From positions 1,414,001-1,478,000 of the forward strand of contig JAMWFC010000113.1 in assembly GCA_027475525.1 (NCBI GenBank): DNA of 64,000 nucleotides, in the 5' to 3' direction. This document shows, piece after piece, positions 49,106 through 61,071 of this stretch (its first letter is position 1; every line of letters starts with the position of its first letter). This DNA is from Macrolepiota albuminosa (taxonomy: Eukaryota; Basidiomycota; Agaricomycetes; Agaricales; Agaricaceae). Both the position numbers and the translations under genes were made by a program. The notes below the pieces were generated by a model. That model did no database searches and had not been told where the DNA came from. It saw only the letters and a program-made list of their open reading frames with translations.

Positions 49106-49380
49106 GTGAGAGAGTTGGTGTGGAGTGTAGTGTCAGGAAATGCTGAAAAGCAATAAAATGCTAAGGTATAGTGTGCCAGAAGAAATTCAGCCACAAATCC
49201 AGTTAATAAAACTGGCAGGGTTCCTGTAAAGTCCTTAGAAGTGGTGCAGCAGGAAGGTAAGGTATAGTAAATGTAACTAAGTAACTGCAGACTCTGCAAT
49301 TTTAACACCTCCCAGTTAGGCATGTTAGGCTTCACTGACGAGATAAAGCAGCCCCACTTAAGGGTCACAACCCAATAGTT

Positions 49381-50968
49381 CAGAGCTAAAATTTACTTCT
49401 TCATATATTTGAATTGGACAATTGAAATTCACTGCAAGAATTAGAAAATAGTAGTTTATAAAACATTTAGTATACAATATCAAAGAATGTAATGTATAAT
49501 AATTTGAAATATTTTTGCACAACCATTCATATTAAAATATTTTAGCTGTCAAAAAATGAAAAGTGCAGAAAATCAAGAAATTCATGTTCTCCAATGTTTG
49601 TAAACAGGAATACTCATGTAATATAAAGAAAAGATCTGTTGTACAGCTAGTTAATTGGCTAGTAAATTGACTATTAAAGAAATATTCCTGTACATTTCTA
49701 AATATTAATACTTAGCTGGATAAAGCCATCATAAAGAAGGTAGACTTAAATTATTATTATGTTGAGATTATTGTGCTGTAAATGCATATGAGTATGGTAA
49801 AATAATGGTATCAGGGCCCATAGCTTTAAACCTCTCACTTTTGCCAAGAGTTGATATATTTCTACTAAAAATCTGATTTTGCAGCAAAATTATATATACA
49901 AAGCAGATTTAACTTTGCTGATCAAGATAAAGAGGTCTGGAACTAGCTTTTGCATTGATATTACACCATGATAATTTAAAATTAACTTTCAGTAGTGGAC
50001 ATCAATTAGAAATATAATAAATCTTATATTTGATTCAACAATAGTAATTTTTATGTCAGAATGAGAAACACCTGTTTGTATTTATATCTCAGTACTTATA
50101 TCACTACTGGCACTAAAAAATGTTTCTATTGGAAAAAAAGTGTAAAAAGAAAACATGTTATACTATTTCCAAAGTACCAATTTCAGATAAAAAAAGGCAC
50201 TTTGCTTTGTTTAAAGATTTTTTCTTTTAGAAATTGGCACATGAGAAAGGTATAACATTTTTTTCATACTTTTTTCAATAAAAACATCTTTCAGTGCCAG
50301 CAGTATATATGCATCAATGTATTTTGCACAATTTTGTATCCACCACATACAAACTCCATAAGTGCAATCATAGATATGTCATAACACAATAATGCTGAAA
50401 TTAAATGCTTTCTAGACACTATATATATCATCAAAGAGTGAATCCTCTTCTGTGATCTGGCAGCCATCTATCAATCCTATCATGCTCACAGACACTGCAT
50501 AAATAACACACTAATTGCCTCTAAAAGTTGAACATGCTATTGCACATGATCCACAAATATCAATGTCAAGTCATTTTTTGAACTATAGGTCTCTACTATC
50601 TGCAGAACATTTCTCTGTTCTTTACAGCATTAGGACAAATACCACAACCTTGCAGATGCTGTTTTAAGTTTAGAACAAAACAAAAAACATGAAGTGTTAT
50701 TGCTTAACACCATGACTACTTGTGTTGCCCAATCTTTTACTATTAAATCTGCCAATGATACATAGCAGTATGTGATTTGATCTAAGTTTGAACACCAGCT
50801 GATAACTTTACAAGCAAATTAAACAAGGAATCACATATAATAGTAATCAAATCATGCTCATAATCAGATGATATGCTTGGTAAGAAGGAATATGTAGAAG
50901 CACTCACCAAGACTTACCAAGTAAATACCTTTTTGAGATCAGTTCCTATGTTTGAAATGTGGTGTCAA
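49381..50968. other. AT-rich, CpG-poor DNA without recognisable features
   Basis: About 1.6 kb of very AT-rich sequence. No LTR partner, coding frame or RNA recognised. It is the left flank of the chromovirus insertion. Confidence 0.6.
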
Positions 50969-50973
50969 GATTG

Positions 50974-51700
50974 TGTCAGGTTCCGCTGAGTCGGGGGCTT
51001 TCCGGGAAAGCAATCGCCCTTACAATGCGGACTTGACCCACAGATACTCGGGTGTCTGGAACTCTGGGGCTAGGACTCCGGGGTTCAAGACGTGGACAGG
51101 GGTAATCCCAGGAGAGGGAACTTGGTCCAGGGGTTTTAGGTTGCGAGTAACTGGGGGACTCGGGTGGGGGTCGAGCCATGAACCGGAGGTTCTAAGACGA
51201 GACCAAGTTAGCAAATTAAAGTCGCGAAGTGCGTACCAATCTTAGAGCACACGAGTATTCAAGCGTGCCAGTCAATGCGTACCAGTCAAATAGAGGGCAC
51301 ACAACAATTCAAGTAACCAGGGGAAAACAGTGTAAGCAGTATAATATCAAGACTGCTGAATACAACAGAGAACTGTGCTATAAGTACTACGGGACTGGGT
51401 CTCGGGGTTCTGAGGTGTCTGGGATGAGTTCCAGGGGTCATTGAGTAGCGGGCAGGGACTGTATACCTGAATTGCGCGTGTGGGGCACGTGATCAATTGA
51501 CGTGGAGGGGGCTGTGATGCATGATGCGCGTGATCCGATCGTTAATCGGGGCTGGTGGCAGCTGATGGCGGTCCTTGATGCGCGTGATGGCAGCGTCGGT
51601 AGTCGTGATGGCGGGGCGTGTCCTGTGGGGTCGGAGAGAGGGTCCCAGATGGTGTTCCGGAGGTGTCCCGAGGTGGGTCCGGAGGGAAGGGGTCATGACA
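50974..51700 (-). repeat. Chromovirus 3' LTR
   Basis: 727 bp, same length as the 5' LTR, with about 50 differences, all transitions by my reading. Confidence 0.93.
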
Positions 51701-51887
51701 TCATCCCTCCTTAGCGCCAAGACCCTCCAAGGCGCGCGTAGCCGGTGGTCCGGACCAGGGTCCAACCGTGGGATCCTGCACCTGACCTGCCACGTATCGA
51801 AAAAAAATTTTACCATCAAACTCAACCATATCACGTACGCCGACGCATTCTCTGACGCTCCCGCAAACTAACGAAGTCGCGCCCCTC

Positions 51888-53461
51888 ATGGCCTGGGAGG
51901 CCCGGGACGTGCGGTACCGAGCCTGCCTGGACTGGGAGCGCGTGGCGGCGCTTGTGCAACAACGTGAGCGTTTCCTGTGCCGCTCGCTTGTCGTTACTGA
52001 CCTTCCTTTTTCAGAACAACACAACACCACTGCCCCGGAGACGGGTCCCAGTCGGCTCCCGGAGTGGGTTTCAGCTGTCCCACGCCTTCCTTCGTGCGAA
52101 TGACTGTCCACCCCCCCGCTGTCACTCTTCCCTGCGTCCTCGTCTTGTCGCTCCCTGTTTCCGGCAGTCCGGGATGGGCACGGGAACCATCTCCGTGGTC
52201 CTGGAGGATTGGCACGTCCCGTGGGAGGGCGTGTCACAAGAGCAATTCGAGCATGCCCTGGAGAGGCCCTGGGGCCTGCCTTCCCATGCTTGGTGCGTCA
52301 GTAATGGCCCGGTAGGTGGTCTCGTGCTCCCAATTTTTGTGGCTGATTTGAGTGCCTAGTGCCTCCACTGCGCTCGCCGGCAGGTCTCCTGCGTGTTCGA
52401 AGCCCCGGCCCCCTCATCTTGACGGGACACCTCAGTGTGCGAGGCATGTCGCCTCAATCACGAGCAGTGTTCCGTCTTGGCGCTGTGGAGGGCATACGGT
52501 ACGTCGTGGGAGCAGGAGTGGCCGTTGGAGGGAGTGACCCGGAGGATGGGGGTGGAGGAGAGGACCTGGGTAGCGGAGCCAGAAGGGGTCCCAGAGGAGG
52601 TGCCTGCTGGGGGTCCGGGAGGGGTGCCCGCGGGTGGTTCGGGGGGTGGGGTGGGGGGGAGGGAGTCATCCGGGTAGGGGGCTGGGGCCGGCCCGTGATG
52701 CTGATCATGCGCTGGGTCACTCGGTCTGGCACCCAAGGGCAGGGGGGTCTTGGGGGGCGACCAGACAAGGGGAAGTGGCGGGCGTCACCCAGTCCCTCCC
52801 CGGGGCCCTCTAAGAGGGCATGTTTGCCCGCGGAGACCCCGCCCCCGACTTCCCCAGCGTGCCTCTCCCCAGCGACGTTCTCTCCCCTATCCGGGCGACC
52901 CCTGGACGCTGAGGTGAGGGCTCTGCAGGAGCGCCTCGAGCAGGCCGACCGGGAGCGGGAGGAGCGTGAGGAGGGGGTGAGGGAAGAGGTGGCGCTCTGG
53001 AGGGGGCTGGAGGAGGACCGTGAGATGGCTTTCCGGGAGCTGGAGGAGGCGAGGGTGGCCCGAGAGGGAGCTGAGGCTCAGCTGGACGCTATGAGGGCCA
53101 GGCTAGAGCAGGGGGTGAGGCTCCCGGAGCAAGGTCCCTCAAGCCTGGGGTTGGTCGAGGCCTTGCATCAGGACGTGGTCATTGGGCACATGGCCTCCTT
53201 GAGTGAGTGTCCCCTTTTCGTGGTTGGGTCGTACTAATATTTCCAGGCTGGGCTCGGGAGCACCGCCTGCTTCTAGACGGGGCCGCCACGGCATTTGCGT
53301 CTCTCCAAGAGGGGCTACGGCTGGAGGCAGGGAACCCCGGGGTGGAGTGGGGTCTGGATTTGCTGGGGAGGCTGGTGGGTGCGCACTGCCGGAGGAACGT
53401 CCCGGCTCCGGGGTCGTGGTTCGAGTGCGTTTTGGACGAGGATGAGCAGCTCCCATCCTAG
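51888..53461 (+). pseudogene. Antisense accessory gene in the chromovirus: Cys-rich motif plus coiled coil
   Basis: GC-rich + strand coding pattern, opposite to the retroelement. Exon 1 starts MAWEARDVRYRACLDWERVAALVQQ, followed by an intron (gtgagc…tttttcag). Next come GTISVVLEDWHVPWEGVSQEQFEHAL and, after another plausible intron, a Cys cluster PCLHCARRQVSCVF…VCEACRLNHEQCS with one stop between its halves. A Pro/Gly-rich linker leads to a coiled coil (VRALQERLEQADREREE…LEEDREMAFRELEE…AEAQLDAMRARLEQG), then HRLLLDGAATAFASLQEG and a C-terminal end near 53461. I recall similar Cys-rich/coiled-coil hypotheticals in agaricomycetes. Function unknown; DNA or RNA binding through the Cys cluster is only a guess. 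Confidence 0.55.
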
Positions 53462-53852
53462 GATCAGTTAGCCGAGGAGGTGTGGCGGGAGCACGGTCCA
53501 GAGGGGGTGAGGGAGGATTTCCGGGATTGGCCGAGGGGGAGGACTGGTGAGGGGAGTTCCGGTTAGGGGCGGTGTTTTGCGTTTTTCTCGTTATTTTTTG
53601 TCCGTTTTGTTTCTTGCTATCGCTAACCTGTAGAGTAATGTACCTATAGAAAAATGTATATACTTGGTTTGCCAGAGTAAGTAAAATAAGGAATCGTGAT
53701 GTGGCGAGAAAGTTGGAAGGAGACCTTGCCCCGACTCCGGGGCGCTACTATGAGAAAAGATACTAAAAAGGGAGTAAGATCTAGAAGGTGAAAGCAGAAA
53801 GTATACATGGGAGTTGAATCCCTACTAAGCCCAGAGGCGGGGGTTACGCCCA

Positions 53853-56800
53853 CTACTGCCGTCTGTGAGTCCTGCACCCGGGAAGGTCGTTTCCCGGGTG
53901 CCGTTGTTGGAAGTCCCAGAGTTTGTCGAGGGCACCCTCGAGGTTTCGGCGCGGTTCCCAAGTGTCATCTTCTGGGCCGTATCCCTTCCACCGTATGAGA
54001 AAGTGGAGTTGTCCACAAATATTCTGAGAGTCGAGGATGTCTTCAACCTCGTAGTGGTACTCGTCCTTGACCTCGACTGGGGGAGGGGGCTCGGGGCGTC
54101 GTTTGGAAAAGGGGTCCGGGGAGTGTCGTTCCAGGAGGTGGACATGGAATACCGGGTGCAGACCTTTTAGTCCCAGGGGAAGCTCGATCTTGTAGGCGTG
54201 GGATGAGACCTTCTTCAATATTTTGAAACCGGGTGCAGACCTTTTAGTCCCAGGGGAAGCTCGATCTTGTAGGCGTGGGATGAGACCTTCTTCAATATTT
54301 TGAATGGGCCGAGGCGCTTGTGATCAAGTTTTGGGGAGGGCCGGCAGGTGCGGAGGTGGCGTCGATCTAACCATACCTTTGTCTTGGGGGCCCAGTCGGG
54401 GGTGTCTTCCCATTTCTGGTCGGCATGTTTCGCATAGGCCCGGTTTGCGGTGTCGATCTCTTCCCGGAGAAACTCGTGAAGGGACTGGAGATCCCGGGCG
54501 ACCTCATGGGCGGCGTGCGATGGGATGTCCCGGAGCGAGAGTGTCAGTTGAGGATGGTATCCCTTGTTGGCAAAGAAGGGTGATACCCTGGTGGCAGAGT
54601 GCGGCGTGTTGTTGTAGGTGAACTCGGCCAGAGGGAGCTCAGCGCGCCAGTCGTCCTGTAAGTAGTTGACGTACAGTCGGAGGTACTGCTTGAGAGACTG
54701 GTTGACCCTTTTGGTTTGACCATCGGTTTCGGGGTGATAGGCAGTAGAGAGGTTAGTCTTTACTTCAAGAGCCTTACACAGAGAAGTTCAGAACTTGGAC
54801 ATGAAGAGTGGGCCACGGTCAGAGACAATGTTGTCCGGGAGTCCATGTTTGGTGAAGACGTGCTTGAGGAACAGCCGGGCGAAGTCTGGGGCAGTATTCG
54901 TGGTGTGGCAGGGTAGGAAGATGCCCTGTTTGGTTAGCCTACACACAACAACGAGAATGGCATCGAACCCTTCAGATTCCGGGAGTTCGACAATGTGGTC
55001 CAGGGATATGGAGGACCAGGGGCGTTGCCCGACCGGCAGGGGTTTCAGGAGTCTGTATGGTCGGTGTCGGGGGACCTTGGCCTGGAGGCAGGGTTCGCAC
55101 GATTGAATGTAATGGGTTACGTCCTTCTTCAACCCTGGCCAAAAGTAAGTCCGGGAGATAAGCTGGAGAGTCTTACATATTCCAGGATGTCCCCGGAGCT
55201 TGTGGTCATGGTGTTGACGGAGGACGTTGTAGCGGAGTCGGGCGTGATCCGGGACATAGATGCGGCCATCCCGGAGGAGGAGTTTTTTGTCAGGGGACAA
55301 GGAGAAGGCGGGGTCCCGGTCAGTTCCGTCAGAAGGGTTGTGGGGGTCGTGGTCAGTGAAGTACTTGTCTCGGGGGGCGCGGCGGATCTGGCTCAGGGTC
55401 CCTTCATCGTTTAAGATCAGTACGGCATTCAGATGTTTGGGAGGGATCACTATGCGATGATTGAACGCATTGTGTTCCGCCTCGAACGACTTCTTGGGAT
55501 AGACATCTGGTCGACAAATGAGGGCATCAGGTTTAGCTCCGAGTCGTCCCAGGCGGTACTGGATCGTGAAGTCATATTCCAAGAGAACCTTGGACCATCG
55601 GGCCTGTCGTCGACTAAGTTGCTTGGTCGTGGTGAAGTACTGCAGGTTGTTGTGATCTGAGTAAACCTGAATCCGGTGCCGGGCTCCCTCGAGGTAGGCT
55701 CGCCATTGCTTGAAGGCTTCGACGATGGCGAGGAGCTCCTTGTCGTAGATGTCGTAGTTGAGCTCGGCATTGATCATGGACCAGGTGTAGAAGGCAACTG
55801 GCCGGGGTTCCCCGCCGTCAGGTTCCATCTGCGAGAGAATCCTGGCGATGGCGTAGTTGGAGGCGTTGCATTCCAGGATAATCAGGAGGGTCGGGTCGTA
55901 GTGCCGGAGTACGGGGGCGGCCATGAAAGCCTCCTTGAGCAGGTTAAAGACACTCTGGCACTTACTGTCCCAGTTCCAGGCGACGTCCTTGCGCGTGAGC
56001 TGGTTGAGGGGTTTCGTGATACCGGAGTAGTTATCTATGAACCTCTGGTAGAAGTTAGCAAAACCCAAGAAAGATTGTACTTCCTTGACATTCCGGGGCT
56101 GTGGCCAGTTGACGATGGCCTCGACCTTGTGGGGGTCCATGCAAACGCCATTTGGGGATACTATGACGCCAAGATACTCAACCTCTTCCGTATGGAATGA
56201 ACACTTCTCAGGCTTGGCGTGGAGGTTGTGCTCCCGGAGGCGTTCGAGGACTTGCCGGACATGTTTCTGGTGGTCCTCCTGCGAGTCAGAATAGATGAGG
56301 ATGTCGTCCAGGTAGACGATCACGAAGACGTTGCTCATGTCGTGGAAGATGTCGTTCATGAAGTATTGGAACGTGGCGGGGGAGTTAGTCATTCCGAAAG
56401 GCATCACAAAGTACTCAAACAGACCATACCGCGTGCAAAACACGGTTTTCCACTCGTGTCCCGGGGCGATGCGGACATTGTTGTAACCGGAGCGGAGGTC
56501 GATCTTCGTGTAAACTTTGGCACTGCAGAGTCGATCGACCAGATCGCCAATGAGCGGGAGCAGGTAGCGGTTCTTCTTGGTAATCTTATTGAGTCCCCGG
56601 TAGTCGACACAGAGTCGGAGTGAGCCGTCCTTCTTCTTGGCGAATAGAACCGGGGCTCCGGCGGCGGAGGCGGAGGGTCGGATGAATCCCTTACCGAGCA
56701 TTTTGTCGAGATAATCCTTGAGGGCCCGGAGTTCAACCTCTGACATGTTGTACACCTTGCCGAAAGGGGGGGCGGCTCCTTCCTCGAGGTCGATGGTATG

Positions 56801-57001
56801 GTCATAGGGGCAGTGAGGGGGAATCTCCTTGGCGTCTCCTTTGGAGAATACGTCAGCGAACTCGTGATACTCCGGAGGAACTACTTCTCGGAGGATTTGC
56901 TCCTTGGTTTTCTTTTCCGGGGGAATAGCGTCCCCTCGTAAATGTTCTTCCGGGAGAGAAGGCGAGGTGTGTAGCTGAAACGTGGGAGTTCCATCCTTCA
57001 T
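53853..57001 (-). pseudogene. Chromovirus pol: RT, RNase H, integrase, chromodomain
   Basis: From 57001: RT motifs LRLCVDYRGLNKIT, LPLIGDLVDRL, TKIDLRSGYN, MPFGMTNSPATFQ, the active site VIVYLDDILIYS (near 56295) and FLGFANFYQRFI. RNase H: LILECNASNYAIARILSQ (first acid changed to Asn), YDIYDKELLAIV and YSDHNNLQYF. Integrase: H-H-C-C zinc site (GHPGICKTL…CEPCLQAK), then SLDHIVELP (Asp) and VSDRGPLFMSKF (Asp). A TGA at about 54788 replaces the expected Trp. After it come YHPETDGQT, the Glu region, [20 protein letters not shown], and a chromodomain ([12 protein letters not shown]…[21 protein letters not shown]) near 54040-53900. The 77-bp duplication at 54151 shifts the frame before the chromodomain. 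Confidence 0.9.
54151..54304. repeat. Exact 2 x 77-bp tandem duplication (13 of 16)
   Basis: Copies 54151-54227 and 54228-54304, in chromovirus pol. Collapse joins integrase and chromodomain frames. Confidence 0.97.
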
Positions 57002-57178
57002 GAGGCGGGTGAAGGGGGCGGCCCCAATGATCCTAATGTCGAGTGCGTTCGGGTCGATTGGGGTCGTGGATGCATCGGCCGGAGCGGGTGTGACGCGTGT
57101 CTGAGACCGGCCGGGGTAGTTCGGCCCTTTATACTTGTTCCAAGGAATGTTTGGAGATCGATCAGGGGCCTTGCAGTC

Positions 57179-58130
57179 TCAGATAGGCATGGGGGGCGCG
57201 GCAGTTGTCCCAGGGGTGTCAAGCGTCAGGTCGTATCCTAGGGCCCGGAGGTGCACGGCGGTCGAGGGATGGTCTTCGGGTCCCAGGAAGGTCATGGTGA
57301 GCGTCCTCCAATCGATGTCGGGGTTCGTGTCGTGCAGCCAGGGTAGTCCCAGCACCATCGGGGTCGATTCATGGTGAGCGTCCTCCAATCGATGTCGGGG
57401 TTCGTGTCGTGCAGCCAGGGTAGTCCCAGCACCATCGGGGTCGATTCGTGAAGTCGCATGACCAGGAAGTCGGAGGTGAACTCGTAGCCGTTGTCCAGGG
57501 TCACGTGTCCCGAGTGAGACCTCTGGATGGGGCCGGAGGAGGAGGGGGTGCCGTCGAGGCATTGCAGGCAGAGGAGCTGGTTGAGGGAGTTGTGGGGGAG
57601 GTCGAGGGCGTCGCTGATGAAAACTCCGGTGGCTCTGCTGTCGATGAGGGCCGATATCGGTCACGGGGCGCCGTCCAGCCTGGCATTGATGACAAAGGAT
57701 CGGGATGAGCAGGACTGGAGTCTGGGGGGTAGTGGGGGCCCGTCCTTTGGGGTAGAGTTTGGAGAGTAGGGGATGTCGAAGGAGAGTTGCTGGTCGTTGG
57801 GCGTCGGGTCCCGGGTCAGGCGAAGGGTGAGATGTCGCCAATCAATGCGGGGGTTGGTGTCTTGGAGCTACGGGAGCCCTAGGACCAGGGGGTGTGGAGG
57901 GGTGGAGTTTGGTTATTAACATCCGAAGGGTGTGAGTCTGTCCGTTGGCGAAAGTAACGGGCATACGCACGAAGTGAGTGACGTCCCCCGCCATAGAGGC
58001 GTCTCCATCAAAGAGGCAGAGCCGTACCGGGACCGGGAGTTGCTGAGCGGGTTCCAGGACAAAGGTAGACCATGCTTCGTCGATGAAGTTGTCGGTGGCG
58101 CCACTGTCAACGAGGGTGTCGAGGGGGGTT
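57179..58130 (-). pseudogene. Tandem aspartic protease-like domains of the chromovirus
   Basis: Two retropepsin-like units in a row. Unit 1: TLVDSGATDNFIDEAW (near 58110), LCLFDGDASMAGDVTHFVRMP, then LVLGLP*LQDTNPRIDWR (near 57870). Unit 2: ALIDSRATGVFISDAL (near 57640), CLQCLDGTPSSSGPI, VTLDNGYEFTSDFLVMRLHESTPMVLGLPWLHDTNPDIDWR (in pieces, near 57500-57300). Each has the D-S-x-A-T active site and the closing GLPWL-DTNP-IDWR block. The second carries Arg in place of Gly (DSRAT). A TAG replaces Trp in unit 1; a TGA lies between the units. The 77-bp duplication at 57292 repeats the end of unit 2. Confidence 0.78.
57292..57445. repeat. Exact 2 x 77-bp tandem duplication (14 of 16)
   Basis: Copies 57292-57368 and 57369-57445, in the protease region; collapse restores the frame. 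Confidence 0.97.
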
Positions 58131-61071
58131 CCGGAGGGGGTGAGGCGGGTTTTGAGGAGAAAAGAGTGCGAGGAGTGGGAGGGTAGGTAAGCCGTGAGGG
58201 TGTCCTGTATGAGTGTTGTAGAGCGAAGATGTGAGACCGGGGCAGAGAAGACGTCGGGGTTGATTCCGTGATTTAGGGCGTCTTCCGGGTCTAAATCACC
58301 GGGTCGTTTTCCGAATACTCGTAAGTGGTGTCCTCTCCTTCAAAGGTCCAGGTGGCACGTCCCATGACCTGTCGTTGGGAGCACTCAGAAATGAAGTGGT
58401 CTTTCTCACCGCAGAGTATGCAGACACCCTCCCTTCTCCATCGGGATCTCAACTCAGGGTCGCCCCTTTTTTGAGAACCGGTTGGCCCGGAGGGCCTCTT
58501 TGTCCTGTTTGTCGGTGAAGTTGGGATCTTCGGAGTCTTCCGGAGATTTCTCGGGGTTTGGCGCGTTGCCTGGGTCGTTGGCGGCCACGGCGGTGTTGAG
58601 TTGGGCCTGGGGGCAGGCGCCGCTGCTGGGGTTAGTATTGGGCGGGCTGCGACTCATCGGGGGTCAGCCGCCAGGGAACGCGGGGGGACCGGGGTTTTGG
58701 GTTTGGGGGTTGGGGGTTTTGCCAGGGGGCCATGGGGGTCCTCCCCTAGGGTTCCAGGGGGTTCGGGAGTTTGAGTACTCGCTGCGGTCTTCCCAGTAGC
58801 GCTGGTCGATCTGGATGATGAGGGCCTTGTATCCGTTGTAGGAGGGTTGTTTCGGGGCGAGTCAGAGAACGTCCTTGATACGTTGCGGCAGGGCGTGGCA
58901 GAGGGCGTACCGGAGGGTGCTGTAATTTCAGCCTGTCTCGTAAGCTTCCTTTTCAAAACGTACAATGAAGGTGGTGAAACGTTCTTCCAAGCACATCCGG
59001 AGGTTGAAGAGGTTGTTCTCGGCCTCGGCCACGGTGTCGTAGATCCCGAACTTTTCAGAGAACTCGTTGACGAAGGCTTGCCAGTGGGCGAGTGCCGGGT
59101 TGTTGGGGTCAAACTGGATGAGGGCCGTGTAGTGGTCGAAGGCGATCCCCTGGAGGTACGAGGCGGCAAAGGCCACTCGGGAGCTGTCAACCTGAAATGT
59201 GAGTGGTTTCGCCTGAAACGTATTGAGACACTGAGTGAGGAATGTACGCCATTTTTGGGGGTCCCAGCCCATGAATGCATCGGGTTTCTGAATGTCCAGA
59301 CGTCTTTTGCGGGCGAGGGCGTTGCGAGCGTTGTCCGGTCCGGCAGTGTTGCGGAGGGGAGGACTGGCATTGTAGCAGTAGTAGTAATGATTACCCCCCC
59401 TCCTTGTGGAGGAAAAGCACCGAGGGCGGGACCCCACCTGCCTGAAGGGCCTCCTCTGGGTGGCTCACCTGGGGGTCCACGCCTGGGGGGTCCATTGTCC
59501 CAGGGGGGTTCGTTCCTGCCAGGAGGAGGCCCGGGTCTCCACACAGGGGGTGGCGGAGGTGGGGGACCTGGGGGTCGTCCTCGAAGTTCAGCTGGGGGTG
59601 GCAAAGGCAGTCGGGGAGGGTTCAGCGGTGTCGGGTCGGGCAGAGGGGGGCCGGGTGCTGGGTCGGGTGCCGGATTGCACGGGGGACGTTCAGCCTGGGA
59701 GGGTCGTGCTTGCATCGGGAGTCATGGGGGATTCTGTAGGTCGAAGTGGGGTGGCAGATTGCAACGGAAACTGGGTTCTGGAGGGGCTGGGGCAGACGTG
59801 GGGGGCGGTGCCGGAGCGGGCGCAGGCACAGGACGTTGTTTGTTGTTGCTGCGCGCGAGCTCGTCGATGTAGCACAGCATGTTGTCCATGCTGGGGGTGT
59901 CCACCCGGGCTCTACCGGGGTTCACCGGGAGTGGAGGTCGGGCGTTGTCTATTTGCAGGAGCGGTTCCAGGGGTCTCTGGGGCTGTCCCCAGGTCTCAAA
60001 GGTACTAGGAATGGAGTTAGCCCTGCGGCAAGTTGACAAGCCTACCGTGCGGGCAGCGGGTTGATCAAAGAGGCCTCCAGTCGGGTTGAGGGACCGCAAT
60101 ATGGCTGAGGCGTTTTGTCGCTCTTCCCGTTGTCGTTGTTCCGGAAGAGGCCTCCAGTCGGGTTGAGGGACCGCAATATGGCTGAGGCGTTTTGTCGCTC
60201 TTCCCGTTGTCGTTGTTCCGGAGTGGGGGCCACGGAGGCTGTCGGGGCTGCTGGGGCCAGTTCCGGGGGTTCCCGTCGAACATGAATTGAGCAACCTGGG
60301 TCTGCGGAGTCGTTGAGGGGGCGAGGGGAGGGGGACGCGTGGACTTCGTCGAGCAGCTGCTGCAATTCTTCTCAGAGGATTGTATTGCGCCTATACTTTA
60401 TCATAGTTTGCTCCGGGAGTTCTCCTCACGTGAGGCGATCCCCGAATTTGACCAAGCAATGAGCCCATTCCTCCGGAGTACCTTCAAAGTCGTTGTGCCT
60501 GAATTCCATGAGCAGCGCCCTTGCCCGTTGTACGAAGTCCTCCAGCGAGATCCTGAGTGAGCAGAGTACTTCGTCCCGTTGCCGTTCATACTCCTTGAGG
60601 TGTCGTCATTCCATTGGCGAGGGAGGGGTTCGAGCGGGTGGGGCGGTGGCTGGGTAGTGACGAGGGGGGTAGTCGGGGTAGGGGAGTCCTCGGGGTTCTC
60701 GGGGTTGGGGAATGGGGCGCTGGTAGCCGTAGTAGGGGGTGGGTGCAAAGGGGCCCTTGCTGGGGGGAATCGGGCGAGGCCCACTTGGTACTGGTGGGGT
60801 CTTCGCCAGGCCCCCGTGGATGCTCCAATACGAGGGGACCTCCACGGGTCGTGCCATAGCTAAGTTGGGCAGAGGGGCCCAGCTGGCTGAGGGCCCCAGA
60901 TCATAGAGGGATGGGTCGGGGGCCCAGTGGCAGTGGAGATACGGAGGTTCATACGGGAGGGGTGGATAGACGGGGCAGGGGGTCTGTGCAGAGTAATGAT
61001 CGGGTACCGGACGCCCATAGGAGTTGGTCTGGTAGCCCGTGGGGTAGTAAGTGTGAGTATATGTAGCCATC
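58131..61071 (-). pseudogene. Chromovirus gag with zinc knuckle, several stops
   Basis: Starts at ATG 61071 (MATYTHTYYPTGYQ), a Pro/Tyr-rich head. Then come a helix (EYERQRDEVLCSLRISLEDFVQRARALLMEF), NASAILRSLNPTGGLF, DNMLCYIDELARSNN, and the capsid-like core PDAFMGWDPQKWRTFLTQCLNTFQAK…FAASYLQGIAFDHYTALIQ…WQAFVNEFSEKFGIYDTVAEAENNL (about 59300-58980). The zinc knuckle CILCGEKDHFISEC lies near 58410. In-frame stops fall at ETG*NYSTLR (58920), RLT*GELPEQ and IL*EELQQLL; flanking residues suggest original Trp or Arg codons. Several frame changes occur, one from the 77-bp duplication at 60068. Confidence 0.82.
60068..60221. repeat. Exact 2 x 77-bp tandem duplication (15 of 16)
   Basis: Copies 60068-60144 and 60145-60221, in chromovirus gag; collapse restores the frame. 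Confidence 0.97.

Larger units (their letters stand above)
46858..49380 (-). mobile_element. Truncated Copia retrotransposon (gag, protease, integrase)
   Basis: Minus-strand Copia interior. Gag plus protease keep one frame from 49368 to 47905, with the likely start MPTSIPAFNKL near 49105. Integrase follows in pieces to 46858. The reverse transcriptase/RNase H part and 5' LTR are absent. The region is AT-rich and almost free of CpG. Confidence 0.85.

Noticed and set aside
52454..52768. Minus-strand Pro-rich frames within 52.4-52.8 kb
   Set aside because: Shadows of the Gly-rich + strand linker; no motif on the minus strand.
58847..59872. Plus-strand 341-codon Gly/Arg-rich frame
   Set aside because: Antisense of the Pro-rich chromovirus gag. 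GC-rich sequence keeps several frames open, and there is no family signal.
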